Source: Nocardioides sp. (GTDB lineage: Bacteria > Actinomycetota > Actinomycetes > Propionibacteriales > Nocardioidaceae). From it: 12,843 nt of DNA. This document shows positions 6,512 through 12,843 of this stretch, piece after piece; the stretch's first letter is position 1, and the number at the start of each line of letters is the position of its first letter. The position numbers and the translations under genes were made by a program. The notes beneath the pieces were generated by a model that made no database searches, was not told where the DNA came from, and was given only the letters and a program-made list of their open reading frames with translations. The stretch spans positions 1-12,843 of the forward strand of contig JAPSKJ010000046.1 of the NCBI GenBank assembly GCA_031177735.1, written 5' to 3'.

Positions 6512-7456
6512 TCATGCTGTCGCGGTGGGCACGGCACGCACGTCGGGCACCCCACCCCCGGTGCGCAGCAGCCGCCGCCAGCGAGCCCGGCTGTAGGTCG
6601 CCGGCTCGGTGTGGTCGAGCCAGTCGCGCACCAGCGCCACGAACGCCTCGGGGTGGTCCTTGTGCGGGAAGTGCCCGGCGTCGGGGAGCACGGTGATCCG
6701 CGCCCTGGGCGCCAGCGCGCGTGCCGCCTCCGCGTGGAGCGCCGGGATCACCTTGTCGTCCTTGCCCCACAGGATGTAGACCGGCATGTGCTCGGTCAGG
6801 TAGGCGCGGTCCCGCATCGAGAGCACCTGCCCGCGCCAGTCGATCGCGGCGCGCACGAGATGGACGATCGCCCGCCGTGTGCGGGGGTCCTTCCAGCTCT
6901 CCAGGATGGTCGCGATCTCACCGAGGTCACGGGTGGTCGAGGTCGGGAGCTTGGCCAGGTGGCGCAGTGCGGCGACCTCGGCGTGCCGGAGGCCCGGCAG
7001 CGTCAGCAGACCCATCAGGTGCTGCCAGCCGGGCAGGCTGATCGACTTGATCAGCACGCTCACCTCGCGGCCGAGGCCGCCGGGGTCGACCAGCATCAGC
7101 CGCTCGGTGCGCTCGGGGAACTGGTAGGCGAACTGCATCGCCACGCCGCCGCCGAAGCTGTGCCCGATGACACTGACCTTGTCGATGCCGAGCACCGTGA
7201 GCAGGTCACGCATGCCGTTGGCGTAGCCGGCGACGGTGTAGTCGGCGCGCGGCTTGTCCGACCGGCCGTGCCCCAGGAAGTCCGGCGCCAGCACCGTGTG
7301 GGTCTGCGCGAGCTCGTCGATCACCGAGTCCCAGGTGGTGTGGTCGCAGGCCAGGCCGTGCAGGAGCAGGAGCGCCGGCGCCTTGCCCGGGGGCGGCCCG
7401 GCCAGCACGAACGCGCGGCGGTGACCGTGGACGGTCAGGAACTGCACCTCGCGCAT
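6512..7456 (-). CDS. Alpha/beta-fold hydrolase
   Basis: A 314-residue serine hydrolase of the alpha/beta fold; substrate unknown. The oxyanion segment LLLLHGLACDHTTW contains HG at 33-34. The strand PDFLGHGRSDKP (58-69) is typical. The nucleophile elbow GHSFGG carries Ser100. The acid is Asp233 or Asp234 in WGKDDKVIP, and His262 lies in DAGHFPHKD, so the triad is complete. The middle (about 130-215) is a helical cap. No signal peptide or membrane helix is seen. The set YANGMRDLL...VAMQFAYQFPER resembles mycobacterial Rv2715-like hydrolases. The nucleophile is Ser rather than Asp, which argues against an epoxide hydrolase or dehalogenase. A good GGAGG (complement of 7464-7468) with a seven-base spacer supports the ATG. 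It is divergent from fasR across 85 bases and convergent with aceE. Confidence 0.9.
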   Translation of the reverse strand: MREVQFLTVHGHRRAFVLAGPPPGKAPALLLLHGLACDHTTWDSVIDELAQTHTVLAPDFLGHGRSDKPRADYTVAGYANGMRDLLTVLGIDKVSVIGHSFGGGVAMQFAYQFPERTERLMLVDPGGLGREVSVLIKSISLPGWQHLMGLLTLPGLRHAEVAALRHLAKLPTSTTRDLGEIATILESWKDPRTRRAIVHLVRAAIDWRGQVLSMRDRAYLTEHMPVYILWGKDDKVIPALHAEAARALAPRARITVLPDAGHFPHKDHPEAFVALVRDWLDHTEPATYSRARWRRLLRTGGGVPDVRAVPTATA

Positions 7457-7527
7457 CGAGCGGCCTCCCGGCGTCGTGGGTGACGATTGCAGGATTCAAC
7501 CACTCCGTGCGGCCCGGGTCACCGGAT

Positions 7528-7534
7528 GGGAGGA
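7528..7534 (+). promoter_or_regulatory. Shine-Dalgarno deciding the fasR start
   Basis: GGGAGGA, seven bases before GTG at 7542. No comparable site precedes the in-frame GTG at 7476, so the shorter protein is favoured. Confidence 0.75.
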
Positions 7535-7541
7535 TTCCAGC

Positions 7542-8768
7542 GTGCCGAGAAGCCATCCTCGTGCCCGCGCTGTGCGGGTCCTGCGTCGATCGACCGGACG
7601 GCTCGCCACCGACGCGATGGCGCGGATGGAGGCCGACATGGCCTGGTTCCGCCACCTGCCCGCGGAGGACCGCTCCTGGGTGGGCGTCATCGTGCAGGCC
7701 GGCATCCGCGGCTTCGTCGAGTGGTACGCCGCCGGCCCGGACACTCCCGTGACCGGCCCCGACCTGGCGGCCAGTGTCTACGGTGCGGCGCCGCGCGCCC
7801 TGGCCGGCGTGATCACCCTGCAGCAGACCGTCGACCTGGTGCGGCTCTCCATCGCCGTGGTCGAGGAGAACCTCGACCACCTGCTCGAGCCGGCCGACGC
7901 GCCCGACGTGCACGCGGCGGTGTCGCGCTACGCCCGCGAGGTCGCCTTCGCCACGGCGGAGGTCTACGCACGCGCGGCCGAGCAGCGGGGCGCCTGGGAC
8001 GCCCGGCTGGAGGCGCTCGTCGTCGACGCGGTGCTGCGTGGCGAGACCGACGAGGCGATCCTCTCCCGCGCCGGGGCGCTGGGCTGGGACTCGCGCGGCG
8101 CGGTGGCGGTGGTGCTCGGCAACGCCCCCGCCCGCCGCTCCGAGGCCACCGTCATCGACGCGGTGCGCCGGGCGGCCCGCAGCGCCGGCCTGGACGTGCT
8201 GTGCGGGGTGCAGGGTCACCGTCTGGTCGTGCTGCTCGCCGGCGCGGGCGACCCCCGCGCTGCCGCATCGGCGGTCTCCGGCCTGTTCGGGCCCGGGCCG
8301 GTGATCGCCGGGCCGCTGGCCGACGGCCTGCCCCAGGCCCACCTCGCCGCCCGCTCGGCGGTCGCTGCCGCCAAGGTGGCGGCCGCGTGGCCCGGCGCAC
8401 CCCGTCCGGCACTGAGCAGCGAGCTGCTGCCCGAGCGGGCGCTGGCCGGCGACGCCACCGCACGCGCCCACCTCGTCGAGGAGGTCTACCGGCCGCTGCT
8501 GGAGGCCCGCGGCACGCTGATCGAGACGCTGACGGCGTACTTCTCCACCGGCGGGTCCATCGAGGGCACCGCCCGGGAGCTCTTCGTCCACCCCAACACG
8601 GTGCGCTACCGGCTGCGCCAGGCGGCAGACCTGACCGGCTTCTCCCCCGGCTCGCCCCGCGACGCCTTCACCCTGCAGATCGCCCTGGCGCTCGGGCGGC
8701 TCCACGACGTCGGCCGAGCGGCCGAGAGCGCTCTGGACACACCAGCCGCCAATGTCGGTGATTTGTAG
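7542..8768 (+). CDS. fasR: FasR-like PucR-family transcriptional regulator
   Basis: A 408-residue regulator with a C-terminal PucR-type helix-turn-helix (about 326-385), including SIEGTARELFVHPNTVRYRL. The middle (about 160-290) looks like the degenerate GGDEF-like module common in this family. Its place directly before fabD matches FasR (SCO2386) of Streptomyces coelicolor, which activates the fabD operon, and the orthologue Rv2242 of M. tuberculosis. It is unrelated to the TetR protein that mycobacterial work also calls FasR. An upstream GTG at 7476 would add 22 residues, but GTG at 7542 is preferred: GGGAGGA (7528-7534) with a seven-base spacer precedes it, and the protein then begins MPRSHPRARAVRV. 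No membrane segment is seen. The target is probably the 79-base gap before fabD. Confidence 0.88.
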   Translation: MPRSHPRARAVRVLRRSTGRLATDAMARMEADMAWFRHLPAEDRSWVGVIVQAGIRGFVEWYAAGPDTPVTGPDLAASVYGAAPRALAGVITLQQTVDLVRLSIAVVEENLDHLLEPADAPDVHAAVSRYAREVAFATAEVYARAAEQRGAWDARLEALVVDAVLRGETDEAILSRAGALGWDSRGAVAVVLGNAPARRSEATVIDAVRRAARSAGLDVLCGVQGHRLVVLLAGAGDPRAAASAVSGLFGPGPVIAGPLADGLPQAHLAARSAVAAAKVAAAWPGAPRPALSSELLPERALAGDATARAHLVEEVYRPLLEARGTLIETLTAYFSTGGSIEGTARELFVHPNTVRYRLRQAADLTGFSPGSPRDAFTLQIALALGRLHDVGRAAESALDTPAANVGDL

Positions 8769-8847
8769 GAACCCTCCAAAGTTTTGCCCTGCAGTTTCGT
8801 GCGCGCCAGTCCCCGGTCGGCGTCGCGCGACCGGCACAGTTGATGAC
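8769..8847 (+). promoter_or_regulatory. fabD operon promoter region, candidate FasR-binding DNA
   Basis: A 79-base gap between fasR and fabD with a less GC-rich patch. It contains the short palindrome CAAAGTTTTG (8777-8786) and two direct repeats, AGTTTTG (8780-8786) and AGTTTCG (8793-8799), 13 bases apart. It also has an inverted repeat CCGGTCG-N8-CGACCGG (8813-8834). Because FasR of Streptomyces acts at the fabD promoter, these are the natural candidates for its site. Neither -35 nor -10 can be named with confidence. Confidence 0.5.
8813..8834. repeat. Inverted repeat CCGGTCG-N8-CGACCGG before fabD
   Basis: Perfect 7-bp arms (8813-8819 and 8828-8834) with an eight-base spacer, ending 13 bases before the fabD GTG. 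It could be a regulator site or a leader hairpin near the ribosome site. fabD itself has no clear Shine-Dalgarno sequence. Confidence 0.5.
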
Positions 8848-10032
8848 GTGCTTGTCATCGTCGCTCCCGGCCAAGGCGCCCAGACGCCCGGCTTCCTGAC
8901 CCCCTGGCTCGCCGACCCCGTCTTCGCCGCCCGCTTCGAGTGGCTCTCCACGGTGGCCGACCTCGACCTGATCCACTACGGGACCGAGGGCGACGCCGAC
9001 GCCATCCGCGCCACCGAGGTCGCCCAGCCGCTGCTGGTCGCCACCGGCCTGGTCGCCGCCCTCGAGCTCTTCCCGCATCCCGCCGACGCCTTCACCAAGA
9101 TCGGGGCGGTCGCGGGCCACAGCGTCGGTGAGCTCACCGCCGCTGCCGGTGCTCGGGTGATCACCGCAGAGCAGGCCATGGTGCTCGTCCGCGAGCGCGG
9201 CCTGGCCATGGCCAAGGCCGCCGCCGCGACGCCGACCGGCATGACCGCGGTCCTGGGCGGTGACCGCGAGGAGGTGCTCGCCACGCTGGAGCGCCACGGG
9301 CTGACCGCCGCCAACGACAACGGCCCCGGGCAGGTCGTCGCGGCCGGCACCACCGAGCAGCTCGCCGCCCTGGCCGCCGACCCGCCGGCCAAGGCACGGC
9401 TGATGCCGCTGAGCGTGGCCGGGGCGTTCCACACCCACCACATGGCCCCGGCGGTCGACCGGCTCGCACGGCTGGCTCGCAGCGTCTCCGTGCACGACCC
9501 CCGCACCTCGGTGATCTCCAACGCCGACGGCCGCATCGTCCACAGCGGCCCGGAGGTGCTTTCGCGCATCGTCGGCCAGATCGCCAACCCGGTCCGCTGG
9601 GACCTGTGCCTGGAGACGATGTCCGACCTCGGCGTCACCGGCATCCTGGAGATGCCGCCCGCCGGCACCCTGACCGGGATCGCCAAGCGTGCCCTCAAGG
9701 GCGTGGAGACCTTCGCCCTCAAGAGCCCTGACGACCTCGACGCTGCGCGCGCGTTCTGCGAGGCCCACGGCGAGGCATCGCACATGGACGTCTCCCCCAC
9801 CTGGCGGATGGTGGTCTCGCCGACCAAGGGCACGTTCCGCCGTGCCGGTGACACGGCGGGCCTCGACGTGCTGCCCGCCGGCACGCCGATCGGTTCGGTC
9901 TCGAGCCTGCGCGACGAGGTGCCGATCACCGCTGCGCACGGCGGTCAGGTGGTCGAGTGGCTGGTCGAGGACGGCGACCCGGTGGCACCCGGTCAGCCGC
10001 TGCTCCGCCTGCACCCCGAGGGCGTGGCATGA
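8848..10032 (+). CDS. fabD: Malonyl-CoA:ACP transacylase with C-terminal biotinyl-like domain
   Basis: Transfers malonyl from CoA to ACP for fatty-acid elongation; cytoplasmic. Residues 1-310 are a full malonyltransferase: VAPGQGAQTPGFL at the start, nucleophile Ser92 in GHSVGE, Arg117 in RERGLAMA, catalytic His195 in GAFHTHHM, then NPVRWDLC and GGTLTG-like PAGTLTG, ending near DDLDAARAF as Streptomyces FabD does. The protein then continues to 394 residues (usual 300-320). The tail (about 320-390) reads VVSPTKGTFRR ... VEDGDPVAPGQPLLRL, like the biotinyl domain of AccB. At the expected EAMKM site it has SSLRD, so Arg355 replaces the biotinylated Lys. GTG at 8848 is chosen from homologue N-termini; there is no good Shine-Dalgarno. 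The stop overlaps the fabH ATG (ATGA). Confidence 0.93.
   Translation: MLVIVAPGQGAQTPGFLTPWLADPVFAARFEWLSTVADLDLIHYGTEGDADAIRATEVAQPLLVATGLVAALELFPHPADAFTKIGAVAGHSVGELTAAAGARVITAEQAMVLVRERGLAMAKAAAATPTGMTAVLGGDREEVLATLERHGLTAANDNGPGQVVAAGTTEQLAALAADPPAKARLMPLSVAGAFHTHHMAPAVDRLARLARSVSVHDPRTSVISNADGRIVHSGPEVLSRIVGQIANPVRWDLCLETMSDLGVTGILEMPPAGTLTGIAKRALKGVETFALKSPDDLDAARAFCEAHGEASHMDVSPTWRMVVSPTKGTFRRAGDTAGLDVLPAGTPIGSVSSLRDEVPITAAHGGQVVEWLVEDGDPVAPGQPLLRLHPEGVA
9802..10029 (+). other. Pseudo-biotinyl (BCCP-like) domain encoded at the 3' end of fabD
   Basis: Codes for about residues 319-394 of FabD. Compared with E. coli AccB from memory, VVSP-x2-GTF-x-R matches the start of the domain. From Val351 onward the two run without gaps (IEA matched by ITA, SGTV by GGQV, ILVESGQPVEF by WLVEDGDPVAP). 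On that alignment the biotin-accepting Lys falls on Arg355, with Ser-Ser-Leu before it. The barrel-sandwich fold is therefore predicted, but biotinylation is not. No frameshift is apparent, and codon use matches the rest of the gene. Confidence 0.7.
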
Positions 10033-11048
10033 GCGCCCCGATGATCGCCCCGTCCGCGGGTGCCACCCACACCGGACTGCTGGGCCTGGGTGTCTACCGC
10101 CCGAGCCGGGTGATCCCCAACGCCGACCTGGTCGAGGCGATCGACTCCAGCGACGAGTGGATCCGCCAGCGCACCGGCATCCGCGAGCGCCGTTGGGCGA
10201 CGCCGGAGGAGACGGTCCAGATGATGGCCGTCTCGGCCGCGCGTGACGCCATCGCCGACGCCGGGCTCGACCCGCGTCAGGTCGACTGCGTGATCGTGGC
10301 GACCGTCAGCCACCTGCTCCAGACTCCCGCGGTCGCCACCTTGGTGGCCCACGAGCTCGGCACCGAGCAGGCGGCCGCCTTCGACATCTCCGCCGCCTGC
10401 GCCGGCTTCTGCCACGGTGTCGCCCTCGCGTCCGACCTCGTCCGCGGCGGCAGCGCCCGCCACGTGCTCGTCATCGGCGTGGAGCGCCTCTCCGACATCA
10501 CCGACGTGACCGACCGCGGCACCGCGTTCATCTTCGCCGACGGCGCGGGCGCGGTGGTGGTCGGACCGAGCGACACTCCCGGCATCGGCCCCGTGGTGTG
10601 GGGCTCCCAGGGCGAGCAGGCCAACCTGATCCGCCAGCGCGAGGACTGGCGCGACGCTCTGGCCGCCTCGGCCGCCGGCGGCACCGCCACCATGCCGCAC
10701 CTGGTGATGGAGGGCAACGCCGTCTTCCGATGGGCCTCCTTCGCCATGGCCAAGGTGGCCCTGGAGGCGCTCGACCGTGCCGGCGTGAGCGCCGACCAGC
10801 TCGACATCTTCGTGCCCCACCAGGCCAACATGCGCATCGTCGACACGCTCGCCCGGTCGATGAAGCTGCCCGAGCACGTGCGCATCGCTCGTGACATCGC
10901 CGAGGCCGGCAACACCTCGGCCGCCTCCATCCCGCTCGCGCTGGCCCGGATGAAGGCCGACGGCGAGGCGAAGAGCGGCGACCTCGCGCTCTTCATCGCC
11001 TTCGGTGCCGGCCTCACCTACGCCGCACAGGTCGTCATCGTCCCCTGA
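10029..11048 (+). CDS. fabH: Beta-ketoacyl-ACP synthase III
   Basis: Starts fatty-acid chains by condensing an acyl-CoA primer with malonyl-ACP. It has 339 residues, the usual FabH length. The complete Cys-His-Asn triad is visible: Cys124 in ISAACAGF, His264 in VPHQANMR, Asn295 in AGNTSAAS. The early motif SSDEWIRQRTGIRERRW (40-56) is typical and contains the CoA-contacting Trp/Arg region. In relatives with branched-chain fats, FabH takes isobutyryl- or methylbutyryl-CoA; that preference cannot be read here. ATG at 10029 overlaps the fabD stop by four bases, so translation is coupled. An upstream in-frame Met inside fabD is rejected because it would add unrelated sequence. The gene stands second in the operon. 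Confidence 0.96.
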   Translation: MSAPMIAPSAGATHTGLLGLGVYRPSRVIPNADLVEAIDSSDEWIRQRTGIRERRWATPEETVQMMAVSAARDAIADAGLDPRQVDCVIVATVSHLLQTPAVATLVAHELGTEQAAAFDISAACAGFCHGVALASDLVRGGSARHVLVIGVERLSDITDVTDRGTAFIFADGAGAVVVGPSDTPGIGPVVWGSQGEQANLIRQREDWRDALAASAAGGTATMPHLVMEGNAVFRWASFAMAKVALEALDRAGVSADQLDIFVPHQANMRIVDTLARSMKLPEHVRIARDIAEAGNTSAASIPLALARMKADGEAKSGDLALFIAFGAGLTYAAQVVIVP

Positions 11049-11081
11049 CCGCCCTGGTCACGCCCAGTCGTTCCCTTGTCC

Positions 11082-11095
11082 GCCGAGTTCTCGGC
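11082..11095 (+). repeat. Short hairpin in the fabH-acpP gap
   Basis: GCCGAG (11082-11087) and CTCGGC (11090-11095) form a perfect 6-bp stem with a two-base centre, 23 bases before the acpP ATG. There is no T-run. It might stabilise a processed acpP message or be chance. Confidence 0.35.
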
Positions 11096-11118
11096 ACAAC
11101 CCACCCGAAAGGAAGCAC

Positions 11119-11370
11119 ATGTCCACCACCGAAGAGATCCGCGCAGCCCTCGCCGAGATCGTCAACGAGGTCGCCGGTGTCGACGTCGACGACGTCCAGC
11201 TCGACAAGTCCTTCGTGGACGACCTCGACGTCGACTCCCTCTCGATGGTCGAGGTCGTCGTCGCCGCCGAGGAGCGCTTCGGCGTGACCATCCCCGACGA
11301 CGAGGTGAAGAACCTCAAGACCGTCGGCGACGCGGTGTCCTACATCGAGGGCGCCGGCGCCAACGTCTGA
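11119..11370 (+). CDS. acpP: Acyl carrier protein
   Basis: An 83-residue acidic carrier protein that holds growing acyl chains on 4'-phosphopantetheine. The attachment serine is Ser40 in DVDSLSMVEVV, followed by the recognition helix AAEERFGVTIPDDE. Its length is that of stand-alone type II ACP, without the long C-terminal tail of mycobacterial AcpM. ATG at 11119 follows AAAGGAAG with a short spacer; a longer in-frame start 114 bases upstream would add a Pro/Ser-rich piece read from the fabH end and the gap, and is rejected. The gap from fabH is 70 bases, the widest inside the operon, which may allow separate tuning of ACP level. Confidence 0.97.
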   Translation: MSTTEEIRAALAEIVNEVAGVDVDDVQLDKSFVDDLDVDSLSMVEVVVAAEERFGVTIPDDEVKNLKTVGDAVSYIEGAGANV

Positions 11371-11412
11371 CCTGATCAACCCTCCCCACCCGCATCTCCT
11401 CGAAAGGCACCC

Positions 11413-12663
11413 ATGAGCCGCACACGAGTCGTCGTGACCGGGCTTGGCACGACCAACCCCGTCGGCGGAGACGTCGCAAGCACCTGGGAAGCACTGCTCG
11501 CCGGGCGCTCGGGCATCCGCGCCCTCACCGAGGAGTGGGCCGAGGAGCTTCCGGTCCGGATCGCCGGGCGGGCGGCCGTCGAGCCCACTGAGGTGCTCGA
11601 CCGCGTCGTCGCCCGGCGACTGGACCGGTCGACCCAGCTGGCACTCGTCGCCGCCCAGGAAGCCTGGCGCGACGCCGGTCTGGAGGACGCCATCAGCTCC
11701 GGCGCCCTCGACGGGGAGCGGGTGGGGGTGGCGGTCGCCTCCGGTATCGGTGGCGTCACCACCCTGCTGTCCAACTACGACACGCTCAAGGAGAAGGGCC
11801 CGCGCCGGGTCTCTCCCCTGGCGGTCCCCATGCTCATGCCCAACGCCCCGGCCGCCAACATCAGCCTGTACGCCGGCGCGAAGGCCGGTGCGCACACCTC
11901 GGTGTCCGCCTGCGCCTCGGGCAACGAGGGCATCGCGCTCGCCCTCGACCAGATCCGGCTCGGCCGTGCCGACGTGATGATCGCCGGTGGCACCGAGGCG
12001 GCCATCCACCCGCTGCCGATCGCCGCCTTCGCCAACATGATGGCGCTGTCGAAGAACCAGGGCGACCCGACCACGGTGAGCCGGCCCTGGGACACCGGGC
12101 GCGACGGCTTCGTGCTCGGGGAGGGCGCCGGCGTCCTGGTGCTCGAGCGCCTCGAGCACGCCCAGGCCCGCGGCGCCCGGATCTACGCCGAAGTGCTCGG
12201 CGCCGGCATCACCGCCGACTCCCACGACATCGCCCAGCCCGACCCGGCCGGACGCGGAGGGGCCCGCGCCATCGTGCGCGCCCTGACCGACGGCGAGGTC
12301 GACCCGTCCGCCGTGGCCCACGTCAACGCCCACGCCACCTCCACCCCGCAGGGCGACGTGGCGGAGAGCCTCATGCTCCACGCGACCCTCGGCGCGCACG
12401 CCACCGACGTGGTCGTCACCAGCACCAAGTCGATGACCGGCCACCTGCTGGGTGGCGCGGGTGCGCTGGAGGCTGTCGCCACCGTGCTGGCGCTGCAGAA
12501 CCGCGTGTCGCCGCCGACGATCAACCTCGACGAGCAGGACCCCCAGGTCGAGCTCGACATCGCCACCAAGCCCCGCGACCTGCCGCTGGGCACCATCGTG
12601 GCCCTCAACAACTCCTTCGGCTTCGGCGGCGCCAACGTCGCCGTGGCGTTCGGGAGCTTCTGA
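11413..12663 (+). CDS. fabF: Beta-ketoacyl-ACP synthase II
   Basis: Elongates acyl-ACP with malonyl-ACP. It has 416 residues, normal for FabF/KAS II. Active-site residues: Cys167 in VSACASGNEG, His307 in NAHATSTPQGD, Lys339 and His344 in TSTKSMTGHLLGG. The C-terminal loop NNSFGFGGANVA is the usual KAS signature. It is a single KAS rather than the kasA-kasB pair of mycobacteria. ATG at 11413 follows CGAAAGG, nearly the same ribosome site as acpP, after a 42-base gap that shows no other element. Its TGA shares one base with the ATG of the next gene (TGATG), pointing to coupled translation with accD. Confidence 0.97.
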   Translation: MSRTRVVVTGLGTTNPVGGDVASTWEALLAGRSGIRALTEEWAEELPVRIAGRAAVEPTEVLDRVVARRLDRSTQLALVAAQEAWRDAGLEDAISSGALDGERVGVAVASGIGGVTTLLSNYDTLKEKGPRRVSPLAVPMLMPNAPAANISLYAGAKAGAHTSVSACASGNEGIALALDQIRLGRADVMIAGGTEAAIHPLPIAAFANMMALSKNQGDPTTVSRPWDTGRDGFVLGEGAGVLVLERLEHAQARGARIYAEVLGAGITADSHDIAQPDPAGRGGARAIVRALTDGEVDPSAVAHVNAHATSTPQGDVAESLMLHATLGAHATDVVVTSTKSMTGHLLGGAGALEAVATVLALQNRVSPPTINLDEQDPQVELDIATKPRDLPLGTIVALNNSFGFGGANVAVAFGSF

Positions 12664-12843
12664 TGACCGCGACGGCGCCGGCGACAGCCGGTAGCGCCGC
12701 GGCGGCCAAGCCGCGGCGCGAGGACGACCCGCGGCACCCGCTGCACCGGCTCACCGCGCTGTTCGACGAGGGCACCCTCGAGCTGCTCTCCTCCGTCGAC
12801 GACAGCGGCATGGTGGCCGCCACCGGCTACGTCCACGGCACCC
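12663..12843 (+). CDS. accD: Biotin-dependent carboxyltransferase beta subunit, N-terminal fragment
   Basis: The first 60 residues of an acetyl/propionyl-CoA carboxylase carboxyltransferase, cut by the window end. The peptide begins MTATAPATAGSAAAAKPRR and then DDPRHPLHRLTALFDEGTL, the usual start of actinobacterial AccD proteins encoded after fabF (AccD6 position in M. tuberculosis). The enzyme transfers CO2 from biotin on a carrier domain to acetyl-CoA, making the malonyl-CoA used by FabD. The ATG overlaps the fabF stop by one base. The catalytic regions lie beyond the window, so substrate choice (acetyl versus propionyl) is open. Confidence 0.88.
   Translation, partial: MTATAPATAGSAAAAKPRREDDPRHPLHRLTALFDEGTLELLSSVDDSGMVAATGYVHGT

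Noticed and set aside
3484..6555. Minus-strand open frame of about 1,020 codons opposite aceE
   Set aside because: It mirrors aceE codons, has low-complexity Val/Leu/Arg/Gly composition without recognisable motifs, and is typical of antisense frames in high-GC DNA.
6125..7483. Plus-strand frame spanning the end of aceE and the hydrolase
   Set aside because: Out of frame with aceE and antisense to the hydrolase, both well supported; it also crosses the terminator hairpin.
8768..8773. GGAACC resembling an ECF sigma -35 box after the fasR stop
   Set aside because: The nearest GTT-type -10 lies about 21 bases away, outside the usual 16-19 spacing.
7206..8951. Long minus-strand open frame opposite fasR
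   Set aside because: Gly/Arg/Val-rich antisense shadow of fasR that also overlaps the hydrolase in another frame; no motifs.
11035..12444. Minus-strand frame opposite acpP and fabF
   Set aside because: Shadow of two certain genes, composition-driven, no domain signal.

Overview
High-GC actinobacterial chromosome. The FasR-type regulator, the DUF3052/aceE pair, the AhpE peroxiredoxin and the type II fatty-acid operon together point to Actinomycetes, most likely a Nocardioides-like member of the Propionibacteriales. The genus is an inference from gene content and codon usage only. No mobile element, CRISPR array or sign of recent transfer was seen.

Layout. Positions 1-294 (minus) hold the N-terminus of an ABC-F ATPase. 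A roughly 300-base non-coding stretch with a 13-bp tandem repeat follows, then tRNA-Val(UAC) at 594-666 (minus). Next is a three-gene minus-strand operon transcribed DUF3052 -> acyl-CoA synthetase -> ahpE (3420 down to 871), with a candidate terminator at 759-790. A 234-base divergent promoter region (3421-3654) contains three inverted repeats, one of them a perfect LacI-family-type operator core. It separates this operon from aceE (plus, 3655-6429), the E1 of pyruvate dehydrogenase. aceE converges, across a 17-bp-stem hairpin, on a minus-strand alpha/beta hydrolase (6512-7456). Divergent from the hydrolase is fasR (plus, 7542-8768), followed by the fatty-acid synthase operon fabD-fabH-acpP-fabF-accD (8848 to the window end) with tight or overlapping gene junctions.

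Together, aceE makes acetyl-CoA, the AccD-type carboxyltransferase makes malonyl-CoA, FabD loads malonyl onto ACP, FabH starts chains, and FabF extends them; FasR probably controls the operon. The order ahpE / DUF3052 / aceE / fasR / fabD / acp / KAS / accD recalls the ahpE-to-accD6 locus of Mycobacterium tuberculosis. Here an acyl-CoA synthetase and a hydrolase gene are interleaved, and fabH sits inside the operon.

The most unusual feature is in FabD. After a complete malonyltransferase domain it carries about 80 extra residues that resemble a biotinyl-carrier (BCCP) domain, in which the biotinylated lysine position appears to be arginine. This looks like an unmodified 'pseudo-biotinyl' domain fused to the malonyltransferase, in the same operon as a biotin-dependent carboxyltransferase subunit.
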